Assembly: GCA_015183035.1 (NCBI GenBank)
Contig: JACZZP010000001.1
Span: forward strand, 496,001 to 560,000
Length of the DNA stretch: 64,000 nt
From: Meloidogyne chitwoodi
Taxonomy: Eukaryota; Nematoda; Chromadorea; Rhabditida; Meloidogynidae
Reading direction: 5' to 3'
Shown here: one piece after another, positions 45,780 to 56,997 of the stretch
How positions within the stretch are numbered: the stretch's first letter is position 1
How the letters are laid out: the number at the start of each line of letters is the position of its first letter
Notes under the pieces: generated by a model
Told to the model about the DNA's origin: nothing
The model's database searches: none
Seen by the model: the letters and a program-made list of their open reading frames with translations, nothing else
Translations under genes and position numbers: made by a program

Positions 45780-47008
45780 AACTTTATATGCTTGTAACTT
45801 TGCGATACTTTAACTAGGGCACGTAAAAAATGATATTCTGTACCTACTCAATAAGCTCTTTCGAATGGCATAAGTTTTATGAAAATCGGTGAGGCAAGTT
45901 GTGATGTTCCCTTGTGAGGGTGTTAAGCCAAAAAAAGGTCCGAGTTCTGACCCTAATAATTAAAATATTCATTTTTGGTAACGGGTAACGCCAAAAAATT
46001 ATCGCGTTATTATCGTACCCTGCTTTACAATATTCTTTATTTATAGTTATATTAAACATAAAAAATAACAAATTTTATTAAGCGAGAGGACAAATATTCG
46101 TAAATAATTTTATAAAATTATTTTAAAAGTTTAACAATATATCTTAACAAATACTAATATCTAATAAAATTTGAAGATATTTCCAAATTAATTCTTTTCC
46201 ACATTTTAAAATATCAAGCTTAAAATTTAAATATTAATAAAAATAAAAGAAATAAAAACTTTTGAATGTCCTCCATTAATCCTTCACAACCCGGTGGGCA
46301 ACAACCATTACTACAAGTAGCAATAGGTATACAACAGTCTGCATATATTAAAGAAAACAATGTTCAGAACAAAAAAGCTTGAAGAAATAAATAATTCATG
46401 TCCAAATTTAAATTATATTAAATTAAATAAAAAAATATTAAAAATTATAAATTATTAAAATGTAAATTGGCCATTTATCAAACATTAAAAGTTTAAATAT
46501 ACTTCCATGAAGTCCCCGATATTTATCGAAAAATATCAACATTTAAATTAAAAAAAGTGGGAAGGTATCTATAAGAGGGTCATCTCTAGGATTCGATTTA
46601 TAGGGTTAATCCCTCTTTAAATGAGTACGCGGTTTTACCGCCAAGGATGGTTCCGCAATTCACATGAAATTGGGTTGACAGAAACTGTGATTATAAAAGC
46701 CAAGAACATCGGCAAAAGATGAAGTTTCTTGTATTGGAACCAGAATCACCGAATGAATGAAAATTAAGTTAGTTGGCCTAAACATCATCCCCCAGGTTGT
46801 CCCTAGTTTTAAATTAAAGTCCCACAATATAATGGCCCATTTCCTAGTTTAGTGGTAATTAAATTGGAGAATTATATTTAAAAAAAATTAAAATAAAATA
46901 GAATTTTTTTTTAAATAATTTTTATAATAACAACTTATGAGTATTTATATAAAGTTTTATTAGAATAATTTTCATAAAACGTTAAATTTTTTTTAAATTT
47001 TGGTAAAA
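45780..47008. other. Interval without a recognised gene
   Basis: Mostly AT-rich. At about 46560-46810 lies a more balanced block (GAGTACGCGGTTTTACCGCC, then CAAGAACATCGGCAAAAG) with a small dyad GCGGTTTTACCGC but no open frame. I could not match it to a known RNA class. Confidence 0.4.
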
Positions 47009-47132
47009 AACTTGTGATAAAGGAAATAACAATTTATTGAATATTTTTAATAAATTTGTTAAGCGGTGTATAACACCTTAACAAATTTATTGAAAATATT
47101 CAATAAATTTGTTATTTTCTCCATCACAAATT
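47009..47132. repeat. Hairpin element, arms of about 55 bp
   Basis: The left arm (TTGTGAT...AATAACAATTTATTGAATAT) and right arm (ATATTCAATAAATTTGTTATT...ATCACAA) are near-perfect complements around TTAAGCGGTGTATAACACC. It would form a long stem if transcribed. Confidence 0.8.
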
Positions 47133-47623
47133 TTTTTTTTTCAAATTAAATTAGATCTCCAACATTATAAATAAAACGCTACATTTTTTTATTTTTTTCT
47201 ATGTTTCAGAATATTGTTATTTTACAAGAATAAATAAACGCTATAAAATTTATTTAATATTATTTATTTATTTAAGAATAACACGTTTATTTATTCAAAA
47301 ATTGAAAACAATTTTTTTAAATATTTTTTTAAATTTTGGAAATAAAAATTTTTTTAATGTTTCAATAAAATAAATCAAGATTTTCCAACCAATCTCCACT
47401 AGACAATTTATGAAATTCAATTTTTTGTATTTTTACTTAGAAAGTAAGATTGTCAGAAAAATCGGATATCCAAAAATTTTCGGTTCGATTCTCGATTTCT
47501 CCTCGTGATCGACAATCTCATTAAAGAGATATTTTAAAAATTTATTACAAAAATTTTTTTGTGAATCAATTTTTTACTTAACTATTTATTAGCTAAAGTC
47601 CCATAATGTTCGTCTTCAATTAT

Positions 47624-47968
47624 GGTAGAGGACGATTCAGAGTAGCCGGTTGTTTTTGGCAATAACTTTTTTGTTTCTTAACCGATCTGAATAGTTCTTT
47701 TATTAATCGAAAGCATCCGATAAGCGAATAAATTTAACCAATCAGATCGCTTAACAAAAAGTTATAGCGTGATAAAAGTGGAAAATCGTGATTTTCGCGT
47801 TTTTCTGACATAACTTTTTTTAAAATCAACTGATCTGATCGGTCAAATTAGTGAAAAGACTCTACTTTTCGAGCTCTTTAGAATGACATAAAAATTATTT
47901 GAAAAGGTTTAAAATGAAAAAAGTTATAGAGCTACTCTGAATCGGCCGACTCTGAATTGTCCTTTACC
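47624..47968. mobile_element. MITE-like element, 345 bp
   Basis: The ends GGTAGAGGACGATTCAGAGT and ACTCTGAATTGTCCTTTACC are inverted copies of about 20 bp. No target duplication is convincing. The right end is 22 bp from the stop codon of the chemoreceptor fragment. Confidence 0.6.
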
Positions 47969-47989
47969 GTTAAATTATTTTTAACATTT

Positions 47990-49137
47990 TTAAGCATTCA
48001 TTTGACGCCTTCTAGATTGTTGTGCATTTTGTGAAACTATAATAGTTGTAACAGTAGTTGTTTGATTATTTTTGACGAATTGTCTTTTGACCATTTTTCG
48101 AAAATCCTTAGAAATAAAAACCAAACAAACTTCTTCAATGCACTGAACTAAAGTTAAACTAGTATTATATATTGCAGTTGAGGCAATTAAATTTAATGTT
48201 GATGGCCAATTGCTATATATCATTCCACTTAGCTTATTCATTCCAATATACCAAGGACAAGGAATTAAACTGACCAAACAAATAACCAAAATTCTTATTC
48301 GTTCTTTTTGTGTATTAACATCTACAGTTTCCATTTTTCCAGATTCTTAAATAATTAAAATTTTTAATTTTAAAAATCGCAAGGAAAGTATAAATAGAAA
48401 TTATAAATAATGTTTCCAATGAGTGTTTTAGCTACTTTTTTTGACCCCGCTCGTATTTTTCGTTGCCAAAAATTGTTCTCCGATTTTACCTTTCACTTTT
48501 TGTCTTTACATGAAATTTTAATAATTCTCAATTTATTAATTTGTTTATATACTCGTTTAACAGCTAGCGAATAACCAAAATTTATATTATAATTAGAGAT
48601 GGAATATTTATGTTTTCACATTTTTTCAAAACTTTACGCGTTTAAATATCCACGATATGTGTTTTTAGGATGTCTGTTCTATTAAACTTAGCAAATCATT
48701 GCTTAATTTATAAAAAATTTAATAAATTACTGTAATCGTAAATAAATTTTGCAAGTACAGCTATATATATTGGTGCAGATATAAATATAGATATTAACAA
48801 AGGCAAATCACCATACATAATAACTCCATTAGTAAATAAGCTAATTTAATTAAAATTTATTAATATAGCCCGAATTTAAAAAATTTTTTATAAATTGTAT
48901 ATTTTACCATTTTTAAAGCATAAAAATCCGGGATTTATTTATTAAGAATATTTTTGAGGTACTTTTAGCAGTTTAAAATTTATTTAAAAAAATATTTATT
49001 AAAAACCTAAAAAAACCAGTTTGGGCAATGTTAAGGTTATATCCAATATATTGTACTGCACTCCAAAAAATTATTATAAGCCATGTGATGAAAATTATAT
49101 ATTTAATGTTACTAAAATAGTTAAATATTGGCTTTAC
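47990..49137 (-). pseudogene. Serpentine chemoreceptor, C-terminal half only
   Basis: Four exons in continuous frame, complement of 47990-48321, 48510-48563, 48731-48840 and 49007-49137, total 208 aa. They code one membrane helix (YIIFITWLIIIFWSAVQY), an outer loop, a second helix (PLLISIFISAPIYIAVLA), a basic loop (KRVYKQINKLRIIK), then two helices (ILVICLVSLIPCPWYIG and an LIASTAIYNTSLTL segment), and a tail FISKDFRKMVKRQF. This order fits TM4-TM7 of a nematode seven-helix odorant receptor; the subfamily is not clear. No TM1-TM3 exons were found up to 51 kb, so the gene is probably 5'-truncated. The open frames and good splice sites suggest that it was cut recently. Confidence 0.6.
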
Positions 49138-49140
49138 CTT

Positions 49141-51159
49141 AGGACATGAGTCCCATCAGCGTATATGCGTCCCATGAAAGTATATAAGTCCCAAAAACAA
49201 TATTTGAGTCTGTATAATAGAGATAGGGGTTCTAATAGAGAGAAAGGGTTCTAATAAAGGAAGAGGAGCTTGAGAAGGTTCTGTGTGCTTCAATAAAGAA
49301 AGAAAGGCCTCATATACAAATTTGCCAATTAAAATTTCTGATAAGATTCGAATCCTTTAACAATTCTGAGTATGTTAATTACTGTTAGAGTTATTTTTAT
49401 TTTTTTTTTTGAAGCGAAATTGAATCTGAAATTTTGCCTACTGCACTAAAAATAGTTATTTGCAAAAGAAAATTAAAAAATAAAAAAAAATTTTGACTAC
49501 GGCGCTAAAACCAAGTCTAAGTGAATTTATCCTACACTTGCGTCACCCGGAATACCCTGTTTGAATATTTTCTCTGCAGAACAGTACTATTTTTTTTAAA
49601 AAAAAAAAGGTTTTAAAAACTTTAAAACATCATAAAAATATCCCACTTTGAACCTCTTCGTTTTGACCCTTTTTGAAATTTATGAGATGGACCCTTCTGA
49701 AAATTTATAAGATTGACCATTTTGAGAATAGGGATATGTCTGAGGATACCGAAATTCGTTGCCGTGCATACCTGTTTTTAATAAGAAATTTTGATTAAAT
49801 TATAAAACAAATTTGATTTAGAATTTTATAGTCATTGGGAATGAACATAAATAATAAACTCATTATAAATATATTAAAACAATATTAGTGTATATGCTTT
49901 GAATTTTTAAAATAATAAAAGTATGTATAAGAAAAATTAACAAAGATTAATTAGATTATTTAAAGTTTGTAGAAATTTAATTTATTTATTGAACTTAGGG
50001 ATTAAAGTTGAGATGAATCTGACTTTATTTATTTAAATTAGAATTTATAAATTTAAAATTTATGTTTAAAAGAATTTAACAGAATTTTAAAAATTAATTA
50101 ATTTATTTAAAAGTTAGAGAGAGAAATTAATTTATATATTTAAAATACTTTAACAAATGTTTTTGAAATTTCTTTTTTTTTTTTAAAAATATATTTTTTT
50201 TGATGTGTTCAGACTTAAGAAATCACAATATTAAACTTAAACAGTTGTTTTTGAAGCACTCCAAACTTTGATTTGTTAACAAAATATAAATCTTTATAGT
50301 GAATTATATAAGAGTATAGATTGTATTTATTTTTAGCCACGTGAATGTCAAAAAAATTCTTTTGTTTTGTTTATAATACTGATAGAGAGAATAAAACTTA
50401 AGAAATCGTAAAATAATTAAAATTAGAAATAAATAAATCAGAATTTACATAATTAAACTTGAAAATAAATAAATCAGAATTTAACTCATAAAATGGGATA
50501 TAATGTGATTCAGTAAAAATGTAAGTTGTTTTTTGTATTGGAGATAGACAAATTCATAATATTGTAAGAATAAATTATATACACATTTGTTATTAAGAAA
50601 AGTTGAATAATTATTTTCCAATAGAATGATTCATTTTTCTTTATTTATTTATTTTCCCCCTTTTTTTTAAAAAAAAAAATTACAGGACAGCTAGAGAAGT
50701 GTAAAGACACAAATGAATAATAATATTTTTTTCAGACGCATTATTCATTTAGTGAGAAGCGAGCACATTTTTAAAAGCCAAAAATAAATCGTGCTTTGAC
50801 CAAAAGAGAAAAAAAATTTTTTATTACTTAAAAAAAAATTAAAAGGAGAAAAATGTTGCATTTTAATATGAATATTAAAAAAGAAAAATAAAAAGTTTTG
50901 AGTAAAGAGTAAAAATAATTTTATTTAAATTTAAAAATTGAAGAATTCTATTTTATTTAATTAATTATAATTTAAAAAATTTTTTTTTTTGAAGAATTAG
51001 TTTTATTTAATAATAACAATTTTTTTGAAGAATTATTTAAATAATTAATTTAAAATAATAATTTTTTTTGAAGAATTAGTTTTATTTAATAATAACAATT
51101 TTTTGAAGAATTATTTAAATAATTAATTTTAAAATAATAATTTTTTTGAAGAATTAGTT
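49141..51159. other. AT-rich interval without a recognised gene
   Basis: It contains short repeats of ATGAGTCCCAT/GTCCCATGAAAG type at 49145-49200 and TTCTAATAGAGA at 49220-49260, and diverged copies of TTTGAAGAATTAGTTTTATT near 50985-51165. No coding signal was seen. Confidence 0.5.
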
Positions 51160-51169
51160 TTATTTAACA

Positions 51170-51720
51170 CCTGAGTGTTTTCTGCGCCCGAAGACGTCTT
51201 TCATCCTCCAACTCCTCTCGCGCCTGGATCCCCCTTTCCCAAGGTACGGGCCCATACCCAGGAAAAGTTGAGGTGCTACCAGTAAAGCTTGTTGGGCCCT
51301 TGATGGAATGATGTTATAGGTCCCGTTGTGGCGTGCGATGTTGTATAAAGTATCCCCGATGTTTGGGGCCCCAAAGGTGCTGTTTATTGTTGTTCCCAAA
51401 GGTGTTAATATCCCCAAGGTCGATGCAGGCATATAAGCTAGAGGGAGCGTGGAAGGGAGGCCTTTCTGTTATATATTAGTTGGTCGGCGTCGAGGCCAAC
51501 TTCCCGGGAAGCGCTTGGATGTTTACTCTACGCTTGCAATTGATCAGCGGAGTTCTCACAGAGTGACTTTGCAAAGTGACTTATTTTCCCTGCTTCCTAT
51601 TTCCTTATATGCTGGGACTTTGTTCATCCCCTTTCTTATCTTTCCATCTTTGGCCTGGCAGGATCAAAGTCTGCCTTACAGATATTTAAAATTAAATGGG
51701 AATTTGCAAGAGACGAAAAC
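51170..51720. other. GC-rich island of foreign composition
   Basis: The base composition shifts sharply to near-balanced (CGCCTGGATCCCCC, GGGCCCATACCC). The minus strand is open for 90 codons (MPASTLGILTPLGTTINS, then NIGDTLYNIARHNGTYNIIP). Near 51245 a +1 shift would continue into PGYGPVPWERGIQAREELED, which looks more protein-like than the unshifted reading. The plus strand is also open (51449-51727). I cannot name either product. It may be a fragment of a transposon or transferred DNA. Confidence 0.5.
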
Positions 51721-52141
51721 GACTTAATTAATTTTATTGAAATTGCCAAAGCCTTGTAAATTGATTTATTTAAACGAAAATATTAAGAAATTATTTTTAT
51801 TTGCACATTGAATTGAGGCAACTCAAAAGATCGATCAATCAATTGGTCCAATCACTTAAACGGAAAAGTAATAAACGCCCCCAATAGAACCTAGTTTGTG
51901 CGTTACCAACTGTGTAAGATATTTGACCGAATTAACAATTGGACCAATTGGTTGAGTGTTCTTTTAGGTTTCTATCTTCTGGGGTGGACCAATTGAACAT
52001 TTATTTTTTATTTCAATTTTGTTTTAATAAATTATTTATTGATTTATTTATTCTTTTACAATTTATTAATATTGCAATAATTTATATCTAGTTATTTACA
52101 TTTTTATCTTTATTTTTAGATTAAAAAATTTAAAAATAATA

Positions 52142-53780
52142 ATGGAATATTTGCCAGCAGAAATACAACTTAAAATTCTCAAAAATCTCGACTTTGATGA
52201 ATTGATCAAAATTAAACGAACTAATAAATACTTTTATGACTTTATTAATAAATACAAAGATGAATTGGATCGTAAAGGATTGGAAAGACTAACTTTTGTA
52301 ATTTTAGTTTGTTTTTTTTAATTTTTTTAATTAAGAAATTCGGAGCTTATTGTAATAGGATAAAACTTAAGCCAATCAATTTTCCTTTGAATAATCATCT
52401 TAAAGAGAAGGTTTGACATTTTTATATAATTTTTTTAATTAATTTTTTAGTGGCAATCTGCTTTTGATAAACAAATTCCTATTTATTTAATTGTATGTCT
52501 TTAGTTTACTTACTCGTAAAAATGATATTTTGTTTTAAAAATTTTAGAAATGGACTATTTATATTTTTTTATAAGAGCTAGTCTAATAAGAAAATTTAAA
52601 AATTAATTTGTTTTTTATTAAATTGCTCTAAAACTCGAAAGGCTCTTTCGAATGATTTCTAAATTATCATTTCTAAAAATAAAAAAACATTTTTTAACGA
52701 AAATAAAATAAAGGATTTTTGTATTTGGTTCAATCAGGTTAATTAATGTGTCATTCTATTACAACTCAAAAACTAATAAGAATCGCCGAAGTGTTTTTCT
52801 AGAACTATCGAATGACACCTTAATTGGCCTGTTTGAATTAAAAACAAATATCTCTTCAATTAAAGGATAGCCGGATAATCACCAACTTTACTTTTTACGA
52901 GAATGTAGCTTTACATTTTTTTCCAGCAGGTAATTTTTATTAAAATATAAAATTGACATTTTGCCAAATTTCAAAATGTTAATATATTTAAGACAATATT
53001 TTTCAACTAGAATTGAAACTTTAAATAATAAATAATTAATAGAAGGATCGAAGAAAAAGAATTTTTATTTTGAATTGCCATTATTTCCTCAAAACATTGA
53101 AGAATTAAAAATTGTTCGTTATTGGTTATTGAAAATCTTCAACTGTGTTTTTGCCGTTATTGAATTTAATTATTTTATTTTCAATCCGGAATTGATAAAA
53201 TTAATTTTTGAGAATGAAGAAATTAATAAATTAAAAATTAAATGTCATAAAGCCCTTCTTTGCTTTAATCGAAATATTGATGTTTGGAAATTTACTTTTG
53301 ATCGTTTGGTTGTTAGTGAATGTCTTACTATAAGATTTGCCTACGGAGGAGGGCAACAAAATACAATAAATCAGGACATCAATATTTTATTAGAATTATT
53401 GTCAAATGAAGGTTATAGAATTCCTTTACTTATTTTTAATCAATTTGATAATAATCAAATTAAATTATACAATAATCTTATAAATGTAAGAATTATAAAT
53501 TTATCAAAAATTAATTTAAATATTTCAGCATCTAGAAACATCAACAGATTTATCAAAAATGGTGACTAAAATTAAATTTAATTGTGAAGACTGGCCTCTT
53601 TTTAAATTAATTGTCAAAGGAGTTGAAACGAGTGAAAGTACTTATAAAGATAAATACTATAAAATTACAAATATTAATGATCCTAAAATGATTTTTTCAA
53701 TTAAATGTTCCTTTAAAGTATATAATTATGATCCTGAACCTAACTTTATTGATTACATTGAAATTAGTCGATTATATTAA
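52142..53780 (+). CDS. F-box family A protein (copy A8)
   Basis: Exons 52142-52297, 52336-52410, 52451-52492, 52866-52929, 53043-53485 and 53529-53780 give 343 aa, the six-exon form. The F-box starts [13 protein letters not shown] with [13 protein letters not shown]. Exon 3 is short ([14 protein letters not shown]) and the intron after it is 373 bp; the acceptor of the next exon was chosen to keep the frame into [11 protein letters not shown] and is the weakest point. The long exon has [20 protein letters not shown] and [10 protein letters not shown]. Exon 6 carries [12 protein letters not shown]. An 8-bp-duplicating MITE has landed 7 bp after the stop codon. It is the first gene of the plus-strand array. 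Confidence 0.78.
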
Positions 53781-53787
53781 AATTAAT

Positions 53788-54058
53788 GGTACTTGTTAAG
53801 ATGTGAAGGTATGGACATTTATTCGCAGGTCATTATTTTATTAATTTTTGAGTCTGGCTGGTTGGTCTTCGCGCAAACTTGGATCTATTCGTTGAAATAT
53901 ATGCAAATATGTGGAAATTATTCTTATCGGATCAATGAAAACATTCTAGAGATATTTCAACTAATAGATCCAAGTTTGCGCGAAGACCAACCAGCCATTG
54001 ACTCAATAATGAATAAAATAATTTTTTGCGAATAAATGTCCCCATCTTAACAAGTACC
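53788..54058. mobile_element. hAT-like MITE, 271 bp, 8-bp target duplication
   Basis: The ends are GGTACTTGTTAAGATG and its exact complement; the two halves are near-perfect inverted arms (for example TTGGTCTTCGCGCAAACTTG and its partner). AAATTAAT flanks it at 53780-53787 and 54059-54066. Removing the element and one duplication restores the ATTAAAATTAATTTG 3' flank seen after other family A genes. The GGTAC start matches the MITE at 378. Confidence 0.93.
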
Positions 54059-54208
54059 AAATTAATTTGTTTTGATATTAAAATCTAGATTTTATTTTTT
54101 CAATATTTCTAATCAAAAAATTTATTCTTTGAAAAATATAAATCTTCTCAAATACATTTTAATAACCAAATATTAAATGTTCTAAACCTAACTAATGTTT
54201 TTTTAATG

Positions 54209-54240
54209 GAGTAAAAACAGTCATTTTTTCTTTTATTCTT
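54209..54240 (+). promoter_or_regulatory. Degenerate family A promoter block (copy A9)
   Basis: GAGTAAAAACAGTCA replaces TATAAAAGCAGTCA while the following T-rich tract and TTTTATTC are kept. It lies about 190 bp before the start codon, the same distance as in copy A10. Confidence 0.6.
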
Positions 54241-54399
54241 TTCCTCAGCTATTTTTCGTGCATATTATTTCACCAATTTTTGTGTTAAATTTTTTTCTGT
54301 TAAACTTTGTTATTTAATTACTTTTAAATAATTTGATATTATTTATTTTATTTTTATTGATTAATTTCAATTTTTAACTTTAGAACTTCAATAAAAATA

Positions 54400-56683
54400 A
54401 TGGAATATTTACCAGCAGAAATTCAACTTAAAATTTTCAAAAATCTCTACTTTGATGAATTGATCAAAATGAAGCAAATCAATAAATACTTTTATTATTT
54501 TATAAATAAATATGAAGATGAATTGGATCGTAAAAGATTCAGTGCCCTCACTTTTGTAAATGTTAGTTTATTTTTTTTAATTTTATTAATTAAGACGTAC
54601 GCTGGTAATAAAATAAAACTTGAATCACATTTTATCAATTTTCGTTTGAATAATCATCCTCGCAAGGTATACATTTTTATTAAAATTGTTGAAATTCGTT
54701 TTTCAGTGCCTGTCTGCTCGGTTTAAACTTCGTAATGGGGTACTTTTTAATTTACTTTCGCTTAAAAATGACAAAAAAACTCCAGAAAAGATCGATTTAT
54801 ATATTTTTTGATATAGCTAGTCTAACAAGAATAAATTAAAATCTATGAGTTTAAACAAAGTTACATTTATTAAATGGTTTAAAGTTCAACAAGTTTTCTA
54901 CGTGTCTCGACATTTCGTCGCAAAAGTGCACATTTCGTCCCACCGGCAAAAAACTGGGCTCGGGTAATCGAAATGTAGATTTTTTGCCGTAGAGGCGAAA
55001 TGTCGTGCACTTTTGTTCGACGAAATGTACAGGTCCCGTTTCCAAGAATACATATGCATAAATATTCATTTATTTTTTTGAAAAGAAAGCATTTTTTAAT
55101 GGTAATAAACTAGGAGGTAATAGTTAACTTTAACCTGTACGAAAATGTAACTTTAAAAATTTTTTCCAGAAGGTAATATTTATGTATTTAAATTACTCCT
55201 CACTTTACACCAACAGGAAAATATCCAGAATACCTACCCCTCACAGATATGGACAAATTATATGTCATTCGAAAGAGAACATAGAACTGAGTCGAATGAC
55301 ATAAAAATCATGAACCGGTCGCAACCACGAGCTGAGTTACAGATCCCTGAAAATTGAAAAACCATAGGGGGGAGTAATCTAATTTTTGGGGTGAAAAATT
55401 CGAATATGAGTATGAAAGCTCATTCGACTCGGCTCTTCGAGACCTATCGAATGAGACCAAAATTGTCGAGATTTAACGATTTTGAAGAAAGTTATGAAGG
55501 ATCGAAGTTTGCTGGAAACACGCCAAACTTGGACCTATTGGGAGTGTTTTATGACTTCTTCGTTTGGGAGTCCATCTCTCGTTGGCTTTTGGTACATGCG
55601 TTATTCTACGGCGCAAATTACAACAAAATAATTAATTCAGTGAAAATAATTGAAGTGCAGCCGCGGTAATCAATTATAAAGAGCTTACTCCCCCCTTTGC
55701 TTTTTCAATTTTCAGGGATCTGTAACTCAGCTCGTGGTTGCGACCGGTTCCTGATTTTTATGTCATTCGACTCAGTTCGATGTGCTCTTTCGAATGACAT
55801 ATAATTTGTCCATATCTGTGAGGGGTAAGTATTCTGGATATTTACCCACCAACAAAAATAATTTATCATTAAAATATTGAATTGAAACTTTGCTGGAGTA
55901 AAATAATAAATACGTTAAAAATTCCTTATTTTTAAATTTTTTCTATTTATAACCATTTTTATTATTTGTAGAATTCTCGCAGAAACAAGCATTTCTCGTT
56001 TGAAGTTCCCTTAAATTTAAATCGTATAAACATCGAGGAATTGAAAATTGTTCGTTTATGGTTTAAGAAAATCTTCAGCTGTGTTTTTGATGTTATTGAA
56101 TTTGATGATTTTATTTTTAATCCAGAGAAGATTAAATTACTTTTTGGTAATGAAGATGAAGAACTTAATAAATTCAAATTTAATTGCCAAAGGGCTTCTA
56201 TTTTATTTAAATATACAAATATTGTTGTTTGGAAATTTACTTTTGACCGTTTGATTATTAGTGAAAAGCTTACTTTACGCTTCAAATATTTAATTACAGA
56301 GGAACAAGAAAACTTTTTATTTAAATTGTTGTTAAACGTAGGTGATAGAATTCCTATGGTTAGTCTTTATGTAAATAATCCATCTAAACTCTACAATCTT
56401 CTTATAAATGTAAGAATGATATTAATGATTTTTATAAATTCTTTAAAAAATTTAGCATATAGAAATATCAACGGATTTATCAAAAATAGTGGCTGATATA
56501 TGTTTTGATTGCGAATGGCCTCGTTCTGCATTAATTGTCAGAGGAGTTGAAACGAGTGAAAGCAACAATAAAGAAAAATTCTATAAAATTACAAATATTC
56601 ATAACCCTAAAATTATTTTCTCAATTCGTTTTATAGACTTGTTTAGCGACATTCATTACCTTAGAATTAAGCGATTATATTGA
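54400..56683 (+). CDS. F-box family A protein (copy A9), two insertions in introns
   Basis: Model: 54400-54555, 54595-54666, 54707-54739, 55114-55172, 55983-56409 and 56456-56683, 324 aa. Exon 3 has diverged (CLSARFKLRNG in place of WQSALDKQIP). Exon 4 has gained one base and ends in phase 2, but an acceptor at TCGCAG/AAAC, several bases into the ancestral exon, restores the frame (NKHFSFEVPLNLN). The long exon then keeps [11 protein letters not shown] and FNPEKIKLLFGNE. The introns hold a hairpin repeat (54909-55029) and a 631-bp MITE (55216-55846). It may work with altered splicing or be decaying; exon 3 is the weakest part. Confidence 0.6.
54909..55029. repeat. Hairpin repeat with ACATTTCGT ends, copy 3 of 3
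   Basis: GACATTTCGTCG at the left and CGACGAAATGT at the right, with the nested CACATTTCGTCC pair. It lies in an intron of copy A9. Confidence 0.8.
55216..55846. mobile_element. hAT-like MITE, 631 bp, 8-bp target duplication
   Basis: The terminal inverted repeats span 162 bp each (55216-55377 and 55685-55846) with about 95 percent identity by eye; they begin GGAAAATATCCAG and GGTAAATATCCAG. CACCAACA flanks it at 55208-55215 and 55847-55854. The middle is related, inverted, to the centre of the MITE at 378-1237. The open frame at 55391-55669 has no recognisable domain. Confidence 0.93.
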
Positions 56684-56808
56684 AATTAATTTTTATCTCT
56701 TCCTTTTTATTTTTACTTATTTTGTCGGTTTTAATAAACAATTTATTTTTTGTAAAACCTTTTACAAACATTCCTAATAATTAAACATTAGATGATGTTT
56801 TAAAATGG

Positions 56809-56840
56809 TATAAAAGTAATCATTTTTTCTTTTATTGTTT
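56809..56840 (+). promoter_or_regulatory. TATA promoter block of copy A10
   Basis: TATAAAAGTAATCA, then a T-rich tract and TTTTATTG, 189 bp before the start codon; the same downstream stretch (CTATTTTTCGTGC) is shared with copy A9. Confidence 0.75.
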
Positions 56841-56997
56841 TTCTCGGCTATTTTTCGTGCGTATTATTTCAACAATTTTTGAGTTAAATTTTTCTGTTAA
56901 ACTTTGTTATTTAATTACTTTTAAATAATTTGATACTATTTATTTTATTTTTATTTATTAATTTCAATTTTTAGCTTTTAGAAATTCAATAAAAATA

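Noticed and set aside
53793..54035. 80-codon frame after copy A8
   Set aside because: It spans the two arms of the palindromic MITE 53788-54058; it is a by-product of inverted sequence.
55391..55669. 92-codon frame in the MITE
   Set aside because: It is internal to a non-autonomous element, without domain or splice context.
55962..56285. 107-codon minus frame
   Set aside because: It is antisense to the conserved long exon of F-box copy A9.
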